Source: Bacteroidaceae bacterium (GTDB lineage Bacteria; Bacteroidota; Bacteroidia; Bacteroidales; Bacteroidaceae). Taken from it: a DNA stretch of 64,000 nucleotides. Under the pieces are notes generated by a model. The model was not told the origin of the DNA. It saw nothing but the letters and a program-made list of their open reading frames with translations, and did not search any database. The first letter of the stretch is position 1. Each line of letters starts with the position of its first letter. This document shows, in pieces, positions 24,916 through 33,648 of this stretch. The stretch spans positions 1 through 64,000 of the forward strand of contig JAFRTJ010000063.1 of assembly GCA_017427185.1 (NCBI GenBank). Direction: 5' to 3'. The translations under genes were made by a program, and so were the position numbers.

Positions 24916-27150
24916 ATGAATCTAAGGTCTAGAATTCTTTGTACCACTGCACTCATGGCTACATTGACAGTGATTCCTTCTTGCACTGAGAAAACTGAAG
25001 AAGGTCCCTTCATTGGACGCAATGAAATCACTCTACAGAGCGACACACTAACTCCCGAAGCTTTGTGGGCAATGGGACGTATTGGCACCTATTCTGCCTC
25101 ACCTGATGGCAGACGAGTTGTTTATCAGGTAACCTACTACAGCGTAGCAGAGAATCGTAGTCACACTGTACTCTACATGATGAATGCAGATGGCTCAGAA
25201 CAAAAAATGCTAACCACTACTGCAAGAAACGAGAGTGACCCCGCATGGATCAGTAATGAAAGAATTGCCTTCCTGACCGACGGAGAGGTATGGAGCATGG
25301 ACACCAACGGTAAAGGTCGCAAACAGCTGACCCAGACCGACGGTTCTGTAGATGGATTCCTCTTCTCGCCTGATGGTAAGAAAGTCATTCTCATCAAGAG
25401 CGTGCCTTATCACGACATCATTCAGGAACGTCCTGCTGACCTTCCAAAGAGCACGGGCCGTGTGATTACCGACCTGATGTACCGCCATTGGGATCATTAT
25501 GTGGAAAGTATCCCTCACCCCTTTGTTCTCGACCTTGCTAGTGGCGAGGAATTCGACATTCTGGAAGGCTACCCTTATGAATGCCCAATGGAACCCTTTG
25601 GCGGCATCGAACAACTGGCTTGGAGTCCCGATTCTAAGAAGATTGCCTTTACTTGCCGCTGCCTGACAGGTATAAATTATAGCATCTCTACCGATAGCGA
25701 CATCTTCCTGTACGATGTGGAGAGTGGCGACATGAACAAGACAAAGAACCTTTGCAAGAGCTGCTGCGAGTTCGACGTAGTGCCTGACGGAGGGTTTGTA
25801 AATAGTCCTGACAATATCTGCAATCCCACAAAGACATTAAAGAACCAGTTCATCAATACCAACTTGAAGAATTACAACGTAGGCTATGACCTCAATCCAA
25901 AATTCTCACCCGACGGATGCTACGTGGCTTGGTTGTCGATGGAGCGCGACGGTTATGAGGCTGACCGCCAGCGCCTGTGCATTTATGACTTGAGCCAGAT
26001 GTCGAAGGAACCAACTGCCGACTCAAAGGCATACGTCACAGAGTCGTTCGACTCGAATGTTGATGACTTCTGTTGGGCACCAGACTCGCGCACTTTATAT
26101 TTCATAGGTGTTTGGCACGCTACTGTTAATCTCTATCGGACAAACATAGAAGGAGAAGTGACACGCCTCTCTGAATGCCTAGCAGATTTTGGTTCTTTGC
26201 AAATGCTCAACGAGAAACAGCTCTTGATGGAACGACATGACATGATGCATCCCGCTGACCTATATACCGTTACTCCTGGCAATGATGCAACTTCTACAAC
26301 GATGACTCAACTTACCAACGAAAACGAAAATATCCTATCACAACTGGCTCCCGCATCATGCGAGGCACATTGGGTGAAGACAACTGACGGACAGGACATG
26401 CTCTATTGGGTCATATTGCCTCCACATTTCGACAAAAACAAGAAATACCCCACCCTTCTTTTCTGCGAAGGTGGTCCCCAAAGTCCTGTAAGCCAATTCT
26501 GGAGCTACCGATGGAACTTCTTCATCATGGCATCGCAAGGGTATGTCATCATTGCACCCAACCGACGTGGTCTGCCAGGCTTCGGACAGGAATGGCTTGA
26601 GGAAATCAGTGGCGACTGGACGGGCCAGTGCATGAAAGACTACATGACAGCCATTGACGATGCATGCCAACAACTTCCATACGTTGACAGCAACCATTTG
26701 GGGGCTGTTGGCGCATCCTTTGGCGGCTTCTCTGTATACTATTTAGCTGGTCATCATGAAGGACGCTTCAAGTGCTTCATTTCTCACGACGGTGCGTTCA
26801 ACCTTGAGGCCATGTACACTGAGACGGAGGAGAACTGGTTCTCCAATTGGGAGTACGACGATGCCTATTGGAACAAGGATCGTACGGCTAACGCTAGCAA
26901 GACTTATGAGAACTCTCCTCATCGTTTTGTCGATAAGTGGGATACTCCCATCCTCTGCATTCACGGTGAAAAGGACTATCGCATCAACGCCACCCAGGGG
27001 ATGTCAGCTTTCAATGCAGCCCGCATGAAAGGCATTCCTGCTGAACTGCTGCTTTACCCTGACGAGAACCATTGGGTACTGAAACCCCAAAATGGTATTC
27101 TCTGGCAGCGCACCTTTTTCCAGTGGCTCGACCGTTGGCTAAAAGAATAA
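24916..27150 (+). CDS. S9-family serine peptidase, DPP5-like lipoprotein
   Basis: A 744-residue predicted lipoprotein (lipobox VIPSC, Cys23) with an N-terminal WD40/PD40-type beta-propeller (about 45-440; SASPDGRRVVYQV, LFSPDGKKVILI, FSPDGCYVAWLS) and a C-terminal alpha/beta-hydrolase domain. The nucleophile is Ser601 in GASFGGFS, and the acid and histidine lie in HGEKDYRI and DENHWVLKP. It most resembles dipeptidyl peptidase 5 of Porphyromonas, which removes dipeptides from peptide N-termini in the periplasm. It sits between yidC and an MFS carrier gene, which suggests periplasmic peptide digestion followed by uptake. The exact specificity is inferred. Confidence 0.88.
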   Translation: MNLRSRILCTTALMATLTVIPSCTEKTEEGPFIGRNEITLQSDTLTPEALWAMGRIGTYSASPDGRRVVYQVTYYSVAENRSHTVLYMMNADGSEQKMLTTTARNESDPAWISNERIAFLTDGEVWSMDTNGKGRKQLTQTDGSVDGFLFSPDGKKVILIKSVPYHDIIQERPADLPKSTGRVITDLMYRHWDHYVESIPHPFVLDLASGEEFDILEGYPYECPMEPFGGIEQLAWSPDSKKIAFTCRCLTGINYSISTDSDIFLYDVESGDMNKTKNLCKSCCEFDVVPDGGFVNSPDNICNPTKTLKNQFINTNLKNYNVGYDLNPKFSPDGCYVAWLSMERDGYEADRQRLCIYDLSQMSKEPTADSKAYVTESFDSNVDDFCWAPDSRTLYFIGVWHATVNLYRTNIEGEVTRLSECLADFGSLQMLNEKQLLMERHDMMHPADLYTVTPGNDATSTTMTQLTNENENILSQLAPASCEAHWVKTTDGQDMLYWVILPPHFDKNKKYPTLLFCEGGPQSPVSQFWSYRWNFFIMASQGYVIIAPNRRGLPGFGQEWLEEISGDWTGQCMKDYMTAIDDACQQLPYVDSNHLGAVGASFGGFSVYYLAGHHEGRFKCFISHDGAFNLEAMYTETEENWFSNWEYDDAYWNKDRTANASKTYENSPHRFVDKWDTPILCIHGEKDYRINATQGMSAFNAARMKGIPAELLLYPDENHWVLKPQNGILWQRTFFQWLDRWLKE

Positions 27151-27186
27151 TCCATTAGATATATAAACCCCATTAAATTCATAAAA

Positions 27187-28806
27187 ATGACTATTCAAAA
27201 AACTCTTCGCGATAGCGCTGGTATGCGCTGGACTGCCTTACTACTATTGGCATTAGCCATGTTTTGCAGTTATATCTTCATGGACATCCTCTCCCCTATC
27301 AAGGATTTGATGCAGGAAACACGCGGCTGGGACTCTACCTCGTTTGGCCGCATGCAAGGTTCCGAGGTGTTCCTCAACGTGTGGGCCTTTTTCCTTATTT
27401 TTGCAGGCATCATCCTCGACAAGATGGGCGTCCGCTTCACCGCCGTTCTCTCAGCTATTGTCATGCTCGTCGGCGCCATCATCAAATGGTACGCTGTCAG
27501 TGAAACCTTCATGGGCAGTGGACTCGAGACATGGTTCAACAGTCATCTCAACTGGGCTCCGCTGTTCGGACAGGAATGGCTCGACATCCTGCCCTTTGCT
27601 GATGGCATGCCCGCATCGGCCAAGTTTGCGGCCTGCGGCTTCATGATATTCGGGTGTGGCTGCGAGATGGCAGGCATCACCGTGAGTCGCGGAATCGTGA
27701 AGTGGTTCAAGGGGCGTGAAATGGCGTTAGCCATGGGAAGTGAGATGGCACTAGCCCGTCTGGGCGTAGCCACCTGCATGATCTTTTCGCCCTTCTTTGC
27801 CCGTCTGGGTGGCCATGTCAGCGTCACCCGTTCCGTGGCCTTCGGTGTGGTGCTCATGTGCATCGCTCTCATCATGACCATTGTCTATTTCTTCATGGAC
27901 AAGAAACTCGATGCCCAGACTGGTGAGGCTGAGGAGAAGGACGATCCCTTTAAGGTCTCCGACATCGGCAAGATTCTCTCCGACTCGGGCTTCTGGATCG
28001 TGGCCTTGCTCTGCGTGCTCTATTATTCAGCAATATTCCCCTTCCAAAAGTATGCCGTCAACATGCTGCAGTGCAACCTCACTCTGACACCTCCTAATGC
28101 AGATACATTTTGGGCTGGTGACAGCGTAACTATTATCCAGTATGTCATCATGCTTGTTGTGGCAGCTGCTGGTTTTGCCAGCAATTTCCAGAAAAGAAAC
28201 AACATGAAATATGGTCTGTTGACCATCTCTATCATAGCCCTTATTACCTATTGTTATATGGGTTACATGCGTCAGTCTGCAGAGAGCATCTTTGCAGTAT
28301 TCCCTCTTTTAGCTGTGCTCATTACCCCCATCTTGGGTAGCTATCTCGATCATCATGGCAAGGCTGCATCCATGCTGGTGCTCGGCTCATTGCTGCTCAT
28401 CGCCTGCCACCTCACTTTTGCTTTCGTACTACCTGCTTTCAAGGGAAGTGCTGTGGGAGGAATCATTATTGCCTACGCCACAATCCTGGTGCTTGGCGCC
28501 TCCTTCTCCCTGGTACCTGCTTCGTTATGGCCCAGTGTACCTAAATTGGTGGATGCCAAGGTCATCGGATCGGCCTATGCCCTTATCTTCTGGATCCAGA
28601 ATATCGGCCTATGGCTTTTCCCCTTGCTCATTGGTAAAGTGCTTGATAAGACGAACCCTGACGTAACCGACCCTACCCAATTTAATTACACAGCTCCTCT
28701 CATCATGCTCGCCAGCTTAGGCGTTGCTGCTTTCTTCCTAGGACTCGTTCTGAAAGTTATTGACAAGAAGAAAGGACTAGGACTAGAAGAACCTAACATT
28801 AAATAG
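27187..28806 (+). CDS. MFS transporter, MFSD1-like
   Basis: A 539-residue inner-membrane carrier with about 12 membrane helices and a charged central loop (about 235-260, AQTGEAEEKDDPFK). The segment between helices 2 and 3 (AGIILDKMGVRFTAVLSAI) matches the MFS signature, and the late half shows LGASFSLVPASLWPSVPKLVD, a motif shared with the MFSD1 type of animal lysosomal carriers, which move dipeptides. It lies 36 bases behind the S9 dipeptidase-like gene, so di- or tripeptide import is a reasonable hypothesis. Substrate and direction are not shown by the sequence. Confidence 0.83.
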   Translation: MTIQKTLRDSAGMRWTALLLLALAMFCSYIFMDILSPIKDLMQETRGWDSTSFGRMQGSEVFLNVWAFFLIFAGIILDKMGVRFTAVLSAIVMLVGAIIKWYAVSETFMGSGLETWFNSHLNWAPLFGQEWLDILPFADGMPASAKFAACGFMIFGCGCEMAGITVSRGIVKWFKGREMALAMGSEMALARLGVATCMIFSPFFARLGGHVSVTRSVAFGVVLMCIALIMTIVYFFMDKKLDAQTGEAEEKDDPFKVSDIGKILSDSGFWIVALLCVLYYSAIFPFQKYAVNMLQCNLTLTPPNADTFWAGDSVTIIQYVIMLVVAAAGFASNFQKRNNMKYGLLTISIIALITYCYMGYMRQSAESIFAVFPLLAVLITPILGSYLDHHGKAASMLVLGSLLLIACHLTFAFVLPAFKGSAVGGIIIAYATILVLGASFSLVPASLWPSVPKLVDAKVIGSAYALIFWIQNIGLWLFPLLIGKVLDKTNPDVTDPTQFNYTAPLIMLASLGVAAFFLGLVLKVIDKKKGLGLEEPNIK

Positions 28807-28872
28807 AACTCGCCAAACTAAACTCTAAAGAAAGGAAATTGGCACTGCATAACAATCAAATTTGTCCTAAAA

Positions 28873-29499
28873 ATGTATATAATAGGAATCGCTGGAGGTA
28901 CAGGTTCTGGCAAAACGACTGTAGTGAAGAAAATTATTGAGACCTTACCGACAGATAAGGTTGCTATTATTCCGCAAGACTCATATTACAACGACACAAC
29001 GCATCTCACTTTGGACGAGCGTCGACATATTAATTTCGATCATCCTGATGCGTTTGATTGGGACTTGCTGACTTCTCAGATTCAGGATTTACGAAACGGG
29101 AAAGCCATCGAGCAACCGACCTACAGTTACATCATTTCCAACCGTCTCCCTGAAACCATTCACATAGAACCCTGTGAAGTAATCATCATCGAGGGTATCA
29201 TGGCACTTTGGAAAAAGGAACTTCGCGATTTGATGGACTTGAAAATTTTTGTGGATACTGATTCAGATGAGCGTCTTATCCGTGTAATTCAGCGTGACAC
29301 CATTGAGCGTGGCCGTACCACTCAAATGGTTATAGATCGGTATCTTGAGATTCTGAAACCTATGCATGAAGAATTTATCGAACCAACCAAACGTTATGCG
29401 GACCTAATTGTTCCACTTGGGGGAAACAACACAAGAGCAGTCGACATCATGCGTACCTATATCATCCACAGAATCAAACCTGGATTCATTGCACAGTAA
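28873..29499 (+). CDS. udk: Uridine kinase
   Basis: A 208-residue cytoplasmic P-loop kinase that phosphorylates uridine and cytidine to the monophosphates in pyrimidine salvage. Walker A is GGTGSGKT at residues 8-15. The nucleoside-binding region is PQDSYYNDTTHL and FDHPDAFDWDLL, followed by YSYIISNR and the lid IQRDTIERGRT. The length equals the family norm. Its 3' end overlaps the proposed TTG start of the transglycosylase gene by 11 bases. Confidence 0.96.
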   Translation: MYIIGIAGGTGSGKTTVVKKIIETLPTDKVAIIPQDSYYNDTTHLTLDERRHINFDHPDAFDWDLLTSQIQDLRNGKAIEQPTYSYIISNRLPETIHIEPCEVIIIEGIMALWKKELRDLMDLKIFVDTDSDERLIRVIQRDTIERGRTTQMVIDRYLEILKPMHEEFIEPTKRYADLIVPLGGNNTRAVDIMRTYIIHRIKPGFIAQ

Positions 29500-30664
29500 C
29501 CTCTCATCAGGAATCGTAAGTCTGATAGCAACATGCTTTCTCATGCTGATGTCATGTCAGCAGGAGAAAAGTCACACACCTTCAAGCATGTTCAGTGAAG
29601 CAGAGGAAGATACCTCTGGCATATATGATTTGCCCCAAATTCAGGCAGAAGGTCTTTTGGTAGCTGCCACATTGAGCGGTCCTGACACTTATTATGAAAT
29701 GAGGGGTAAAGAATTTGGCCTCCAGTTTGAGATGGCCGAAGAATTCGCCTCTCATATTGGGGCACGCCTGAATATGGAGATTGCACCAGACACAGCCACA
29801 CTTTACGAGATGCTGCAAAATGGTATAATAGAATTGATAGCGCTGCAATTGGGTCCAGACAGCATGTGGGTCACACGTGAAGATTCCCCCATTCTAACAG
29901 AGAAGCTCCAAAAATGGTGGGATCCCAAGCGTCCTGGCAAAATCCTTAATAAGGAAAAAAAGCAACACAACATACGCCGGAGGATACGTCCCAAGATGGC
30001 TGACCCTATGCATGGCATCATTTCACAATTCGATGACCTTTTTGTCCGCTATTCCAGTACGGCAGGTTGGGATTGGAGATTGCTAGCTGCGCAATGCTAT
30101 CAAGAATCCGGATTTGACCCACAAGCTGTATCATGGGCAGGAGCACAAGGCTTGATGCAAATCATGCCTGCTACAGCACGTCAGCTTGGTTTGTCTGCCA
30201 ACAAGGTTTTCGATCCAGAACAGAACATTGCCGCAGGAGCACGATATATCAGGAAACTCCAAAGTACCTTTTCTGACATACCAGACCCCAACGAGCGTAT
30301 TTGTTTTATTCTGGCAGCCTATAATGGAGGGAGTCATCATGTACGGGACGCAATGTCACTAACCCGAAAACATGGAGGGAACGACAAAGTGTGGAATGAT
30401 GTCGCACCCTACATCCTACATTTGGCTGAGCCCAAATGGTACAACGATCCTGTAGTCAAGAATGGATATCTCCGAGGTAGTGAAACTGAAGAGTATGTGC
30501 GAAGCATAATGCAACGTTGGAAGGACTATCGTGGCAGTGCTCGAGCATCCTCGTCTGGCAGCACACCCGCCCCTGCCCATAAGAGCCTACAGAATGGAGA
30601 ATATCAGTCTCAAGTAAAGAGTGCAAAAGACTTTCTGGAAGAAAAAGGCACCGAAATCCGTTAA
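29489..30664 (+). CDS. MltF-like lytic transglycosylase lipoprotein
   Basis: A 391-residue cell-wall enzyme that cuts peptidoglycan strands with formation of 1,6-anhydro-muramic ends. A TTG start at 29489, inside the end of udk, gives a full lipoprotein signal ending in the lipobox FLMLMSC; the upstream ATG at 29408 would add 27 polar residues, and the next ATGs would leave too short a signal. Residues about 50-125 resemble a solute-binding lobe, shorter than the two-lobed module of E. coli MltF. The SLT domain (about 185-340) has the catalytic Glu206 in YQESGFDP, then GAQGLMQIMPATA and AAYNGG. The C-terminal 45 residues are Ser/Gly/Lys-rich. TTG as the true start is an inference. Confidence 0.85.
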   Translation: MHSNLSSGIVSLIATCFLMLMSCQQEKSHTPSSMFSEAEEDTSGIYDLPQIQAEGLLVAATLSGPDTYYEMRGKEFGLQFEMAEEFASHIGARLNMEIAPDTATLYEMLQNGIIELIALQLGPDSMWVTREDSPILTEKLQKWWDPKRPGKILNKEKKQHNIRRRIRPKMADPMHGIISQFDDLFVRYSSTAGWDWRLLAAQCYQESGFDPQAVSWAGAQGLMQIMPATARQLGLSANKVFDPEQNIAAGARYIRKLQSTFSDIPDPNERICFILAAYNGGSHHVRDAMSLTRKHGGNDKVWNDVAPYILHLAEPKWYNDPVVKNGYLRGSETEEYVRSIMQRWKDYRGSARASSSGSTPAPAHKSLQNGEYQSQVKSAKDFLEEKGTEIR

Positions 30665-30705
30665 AAAGTATTAAACGTCACATCAAGATGATGCAACGAA
30701 AGAAA

Positions 30706-30721
30706 TATTTTTGTAATATTG
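30706..30721 (+). promoter_or_regulatory. Promoter region of the 30755 gene
   Basis: TATTTTTG (30706-30713) is immediately followed by a near-match TAATATTG (30714-30721). Either could be the -7 box; the ATG follows at 30755. Confidence 0.5.
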
Positions 30722-30754
30722 CATTGAAATTTACGTTTTAAAAGTAATAAGCAT

Positions 30755-31558
30755 ATGAAAAAAATTACACTCGCATTGATGGCTGTAACAGCCATGTGTA
30801 CGCAAACATTTGCTCAAACAACAAGAAATTTCTACACCAGTAGTCTTAAACTCAACGTTGAGGCCATCGAGGCAGCAACCCAGCCCGTTCAGATCAATCG
30901 TACTCTGTTCGCTGGTTATAACACCATTTGCCTGCCCATGAGCCTTTCTGGTGAACAGCTTCAGTCTGCAGCTCCCGAAGTTCAGATTGAACGTTTGGCT
31001 GCAGTTCGTCAAGAAGGATCTACCCTCTACATGTATTTTTTGGATTGCACCAATGAGGGCATTGAGGCAGGCAAGCCCTACCTTATCTTCTCTCCCAAGA
31101 CTCAGACTCTGAAGGCTCTGAGCACCAATTCTGCAGGTATCAATACAGACCTGAAGAATGTCACAATGTCTGATGGCAAGGGTAACCAAGTTACTTTCGG
31201 AAGCAGTTGGGAAAGCCTCCAGGTTGAAGGCCGCTATGGTATCCCTGCTCAGCAGGATGCATACATACTGGAGAGTATTCTGGTTCGTACCGAAGGCGAC
31301 AAGACATTCCTGCCCACTCGTTGCGGTTTCACTTGGGACAGCAAGACTACCACTGCCACTGCACTGGAGATTAAGCATGTATCCAATATTGCTGGTATTG
31401 AGACAAGCATCGAGAAGTTGCAGGCAGCCGATGCAACTGTCGACGTTTACAACACTCAAGGCTCTTTAATCAAGAAACAGGTCAATATCAACTCTGCCCT
31501 TCAGTCTTTGCCTCGCGGCATTTATGTTATCGGTGGAGAGAAGGTTGCTGTTAAGTAA
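30755..31558 (+). CDS. Secreted protein with T9SS-type C-terminal domain, function unknown
   Basis: A 267-residue exported protein with a signal peptide (MKKITLALMAVTAMCTQTFAQ). The body starts with TLFAGYNTICLPMSLSGEQL, a pattern repeated in many large Prevotella surface proteins, and includes GKPYLIFSPKTQ. The last 40 residues (VDVYNTQGSLIKKQVNIN, then LPRGIYVIGGEKVAVK) match T9SS sorting domains, so it is likely secreted through the outer membrane and attached to the surface. No enzymatic motif is seen. It has its own promoter and a strong terminator and appears to be a single-gene unit. Confidence 0.8.
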   Translation: MKKITLALMAVTAMCTQTFAQTTRNFYTSSLKLNVEAIEAATQPVQINRTLFAGYNTICLPMSLSGEQLQSAAPEVQIERLAAVRQEGSTLYMYFLDCTNEGIEAGKPYLIFSPKTQTLKALSTNSAGINTDLKNVTMSDGKGNQVTFGSSWESLQVEGRYGIPAQQDAYILESILVRTEGDKTFLPTRCGFTWDSKTTTATALEIKHVSNIAGIETSIEKLQAADATVDVYNTQGSLIKKQVNINSALQSLPRGIYVIGGEKVAVK

Positions 31559-31585
31559 ACGATTCCTTATAACAAATCTTATAGA

Positions 31586-31619
31586 AGAGGGCACTTTTCC
31601 AAGTGTCCTCTTTCTTTTT
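31586..31619 (+). terminator. Rho-independent terminator of the 30755 gene
   Basis: An 11-bp stem (31586-31596 with 31601-31611, one G-U pair) with the loop TTCC is followed by TTCTTTTT. Confidence 0.85.
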
Positions 31620-31637
31620 GCAACCAAGTTGCAAAAA
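31615..31637. promoter_or_regulatory. Perfect palindrome over the metal-ATPase promoter
   Basis: TTTTTGCAAC (31615-31624) and GTTGCAAAAA (31628-31637) form 10-bp perfect arms around CAA. It lies nine bases upstream of the -7 box of the P-type ATPase gene and covers the region where the -33 contact would be. An operator for a metal-sensing repressor is the likely role. Confidence 0.5.
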
Positions 31638-31645
31638 ACTTATCG

Positions 31646-31653
31646 TACCTTTG
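31646..31653 (+). promoter_or_regulatory. -7 box for the P-type ATPase gene
   Basis: TACCTTTG followed by C, 36 bases before the ATG at 31690. It lies downstream of an in-frame ATG at 31603, which therefore is not the start. Confidence 0.65.
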
Positions 31654-31689
31654 CAGCAGCAAAACAGAAAAGGAAGAAACGCATACATT

Positions 31690-33621
31690 ATGGCACACGA
31701 ACATCATCATCACGAGCATGGGCACGAAGAGGGAACGAGTAGAAAGATTCTGCTCATTTTGGGAACAGTCATTCTTTTGGTTATTGCTGTTCTGATTGAA
31801 AAGTACTTCACCCTCCCTACCTGGCAATTGCTATTTATCTATCTCGTACCCTATCTGGTGATAGGATTCAACGTTCTGCGAGAAGCTGCTGAGGAAGCTT
31901 TTGAAGGTCACCTTTTCAACGAGAATTTCCTTATGTCAATTGCCACCATTGGTGCTCTATGCATTGGATTCCTCCCAGGAGCAGAGACTCAGTTCCCTGA
32001 GGCTGTATTTGTGATGCTATTCTTTCAGGTGGGTGAGCTCTTCGAAGAATACGCAGAAGGAAAAAGTCGGGAAAGTATCTCTCATCTAATGGACATTCGC
32101 CCAGATACAGCTTTCGTGGAACGTGATGGAAATGTCATGGAAGTCAACCCGGCAGATATCCGAGTAGGCGAAACCATCATCATCAAACCTGGCGAAAAAG
32201 TCCCCTTGGATGGTGTTATTACAGAAGGTTCCACCTCCCTCAACACTCTTGCTTTGACAGGTGAAAGTATGCCACGCGACCTGACGTGTGGCGATGAAGT
32301 CATTTCCGGATGCATCAATTTGACAGGCTTAATTCGTATACGTACCACAAAGAGTTATGGCGAGAGTACTGTATCCAGAATCATCCGCCTGGTAGAGGAT
32401 GCTGATGAGCACAAGTCTAAAAGTGAGAATTTCATCACCAAGTTTGCACGAATCTACACACCCGTTGTCGTCTTTGTCGCCATCGCATTAGCCATCCTTC
32501 CCCCTCTTTTCTTGAATGGAACCTTCATGCAGAACTTCCCTACCTGGCTCTATCGGGCTTTGATGTTCCTCATCGTATCTTGCCCCTGCGCTCTGGTCAT
32601 CTCCGTACCACTCACTTTTTTGGGAGGAATAGGTGGTGCTTCCCGCAATGGTATTCTGATAAAAGGAAGCAACTACATGGAGACTTTGGCACATTTGGAT
32701 ACTGTGGTCTTCGATAAGACAGGAACACTTACCCATGGACAATTCGCTGTTGAAGCCGTACATCCCAACATCGAGAATGAACATCAGCTTCTGCATCTGG
32801 CTGCCCATGTTGAACATTTCACCACCCATCCTATTGGAGCAGCTTTGAGGGATGCTTTCCCTGATGAAGCCACCGACGGCTGTGTCACTACTGATGTGGA
32901 AGAAATAGCTGGCCAAGGCATTAGAGCCAAGGTTAACGGTAAAGTCGTATGCGTGGGAAACACTAAGATGATGGATACTGAAGGAGCCAAATGGCACACC
33001 TGTGCCCACGATGTGGGGACTGTCATCCACATATCCATCGATGGAACGTATGCAGGTCATATCATCATCAACGACAAGATAAAGGAAGATAGTGCCGTAG
33101 CCATAGCAGAGCTGAAAGAACTGGGCATCAGGAAGACCGTAATGCTTACGGGTGACCGTAAGGAAGTGGGACTGGATGTGGCTCAAAGGCTCCATCTCGA
33201 CGAGGTCTATGCAGAACTTCTGCCCGACGAGAAAGTCCAGCATGTGAACCAACTCTTACAAGAGAAAAAACAAGACGCCAGCCTGGCTTTCGTGGGAGAT
33301 GGCATCAACGATGCCCCAGCCTTGGCATGCGCGGATGTAGGTATCGCAATGGGAGGATTGGGGTCTGATGCTGCCATCGAAGCTGCAGATGTAGTCCTGA
33401 TGAACGACAATCCCCTAAAGATTGCTACCGCCATACGTATAGCACGTCACACAATCCGCATCGCACGTCAAAATATCTGGTTTGCCATTGGAGTAAAGAT
33501 TGCTGTGCTCCTGCTCGCAACTTTTGGTCTCGCCACCATGGGAATGGCTGTATTTGCAGACGTAGGCGTGACAGTTTTGGCCGTATTCAACGCCATGCGT
33601 TCCCTACGCAATCCGAAATGA
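31690..33621 (+). CDS. Zinc/cadmium/lead-type P1B ATPase
   Basis: A 643-residue inner-membrane pump that exports soft divalent metals. The N-terminus is a histidine-rich strip (MAHEHHHHEHGHEEG) in place of a CxxC metal-binding domain. Membrane helices then lead to the metal-binding CPC (Cys298 and Cys300 in SCPCALVISVP). The phosphorylated Asp342 lies in FDKTGTLTHG, followed by VGDGINDAPAL. The last two helices carry the Lys (IGVKIAVLLL) and Asp (VFADVGVTVLA) that mark the ZntA-like zinc/cadmium/lead subgroup. The start at 31690 follows the promoter box. A palindrome at 31615-31637 probably controls expression; no regulator gene is adjacent. Confidence 0.92.
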   Translation: MAHEHHHHEHGHEEGTSRKILLILGTVILLVIAVLIEKYFTLPTWQLLFIYLVPYLVIGFNVLREAAEEAFEGHLFNENFLMSIATIGALCIGFLPGAETQFPEAVFVMLFFQVGELFEEYAEGKSRESISHLMDIRPDTAFVERDGNVMEVNPADIRVGETIIIKPGEKVPLDGVITEGSTSLNTLALTGESMPRDLTCGDEVISGCINLTGLIRIRTTKSYGESTVSRIIRLVEDADEHKSKSENFITKFARIYTPVVVFVAIALAILPPLFLNGTFMQNFPTWLYRALMFLIVSCPCALVISVPLTFLGGIGGASRNGILIKGSNYMETLAHLDTVVFDKTGTLTHGQFAVEAVHPNIENEHQLLHLAAHVEHFTTHPIGAALRDAFPDEATDGCVTTDVEEIAGQGIRAKVNGKVVCVGNTKMMDTEGAKWHTCAHDVGTVIHISIDGTYAGHIIINDKIKEDSAVAIAELKELGIRKTVMLTGDRKEVGLDVAQRLHLDEVYAELLPDEKVQHVNQLLQEKKQDASLAFVGDGINDAPALACADVGIAMGGLGSDAAIEAADVVLMNDNPLKIATAIRIARHTIRIARQNIWFAIGVKIAVLLLATFGLATMGMAVFADVGVTVLAVFNAMRSLRNPK

Positions 33622-33648
33622 CATTTTATCCAATGGTGCCACTCCTGA

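Noticed and set aside
28838-28860. Sigma-54-like TTGGCAC upstream of udk
   Set aside because: The required GC at the -12 position with correct spacing is missing.
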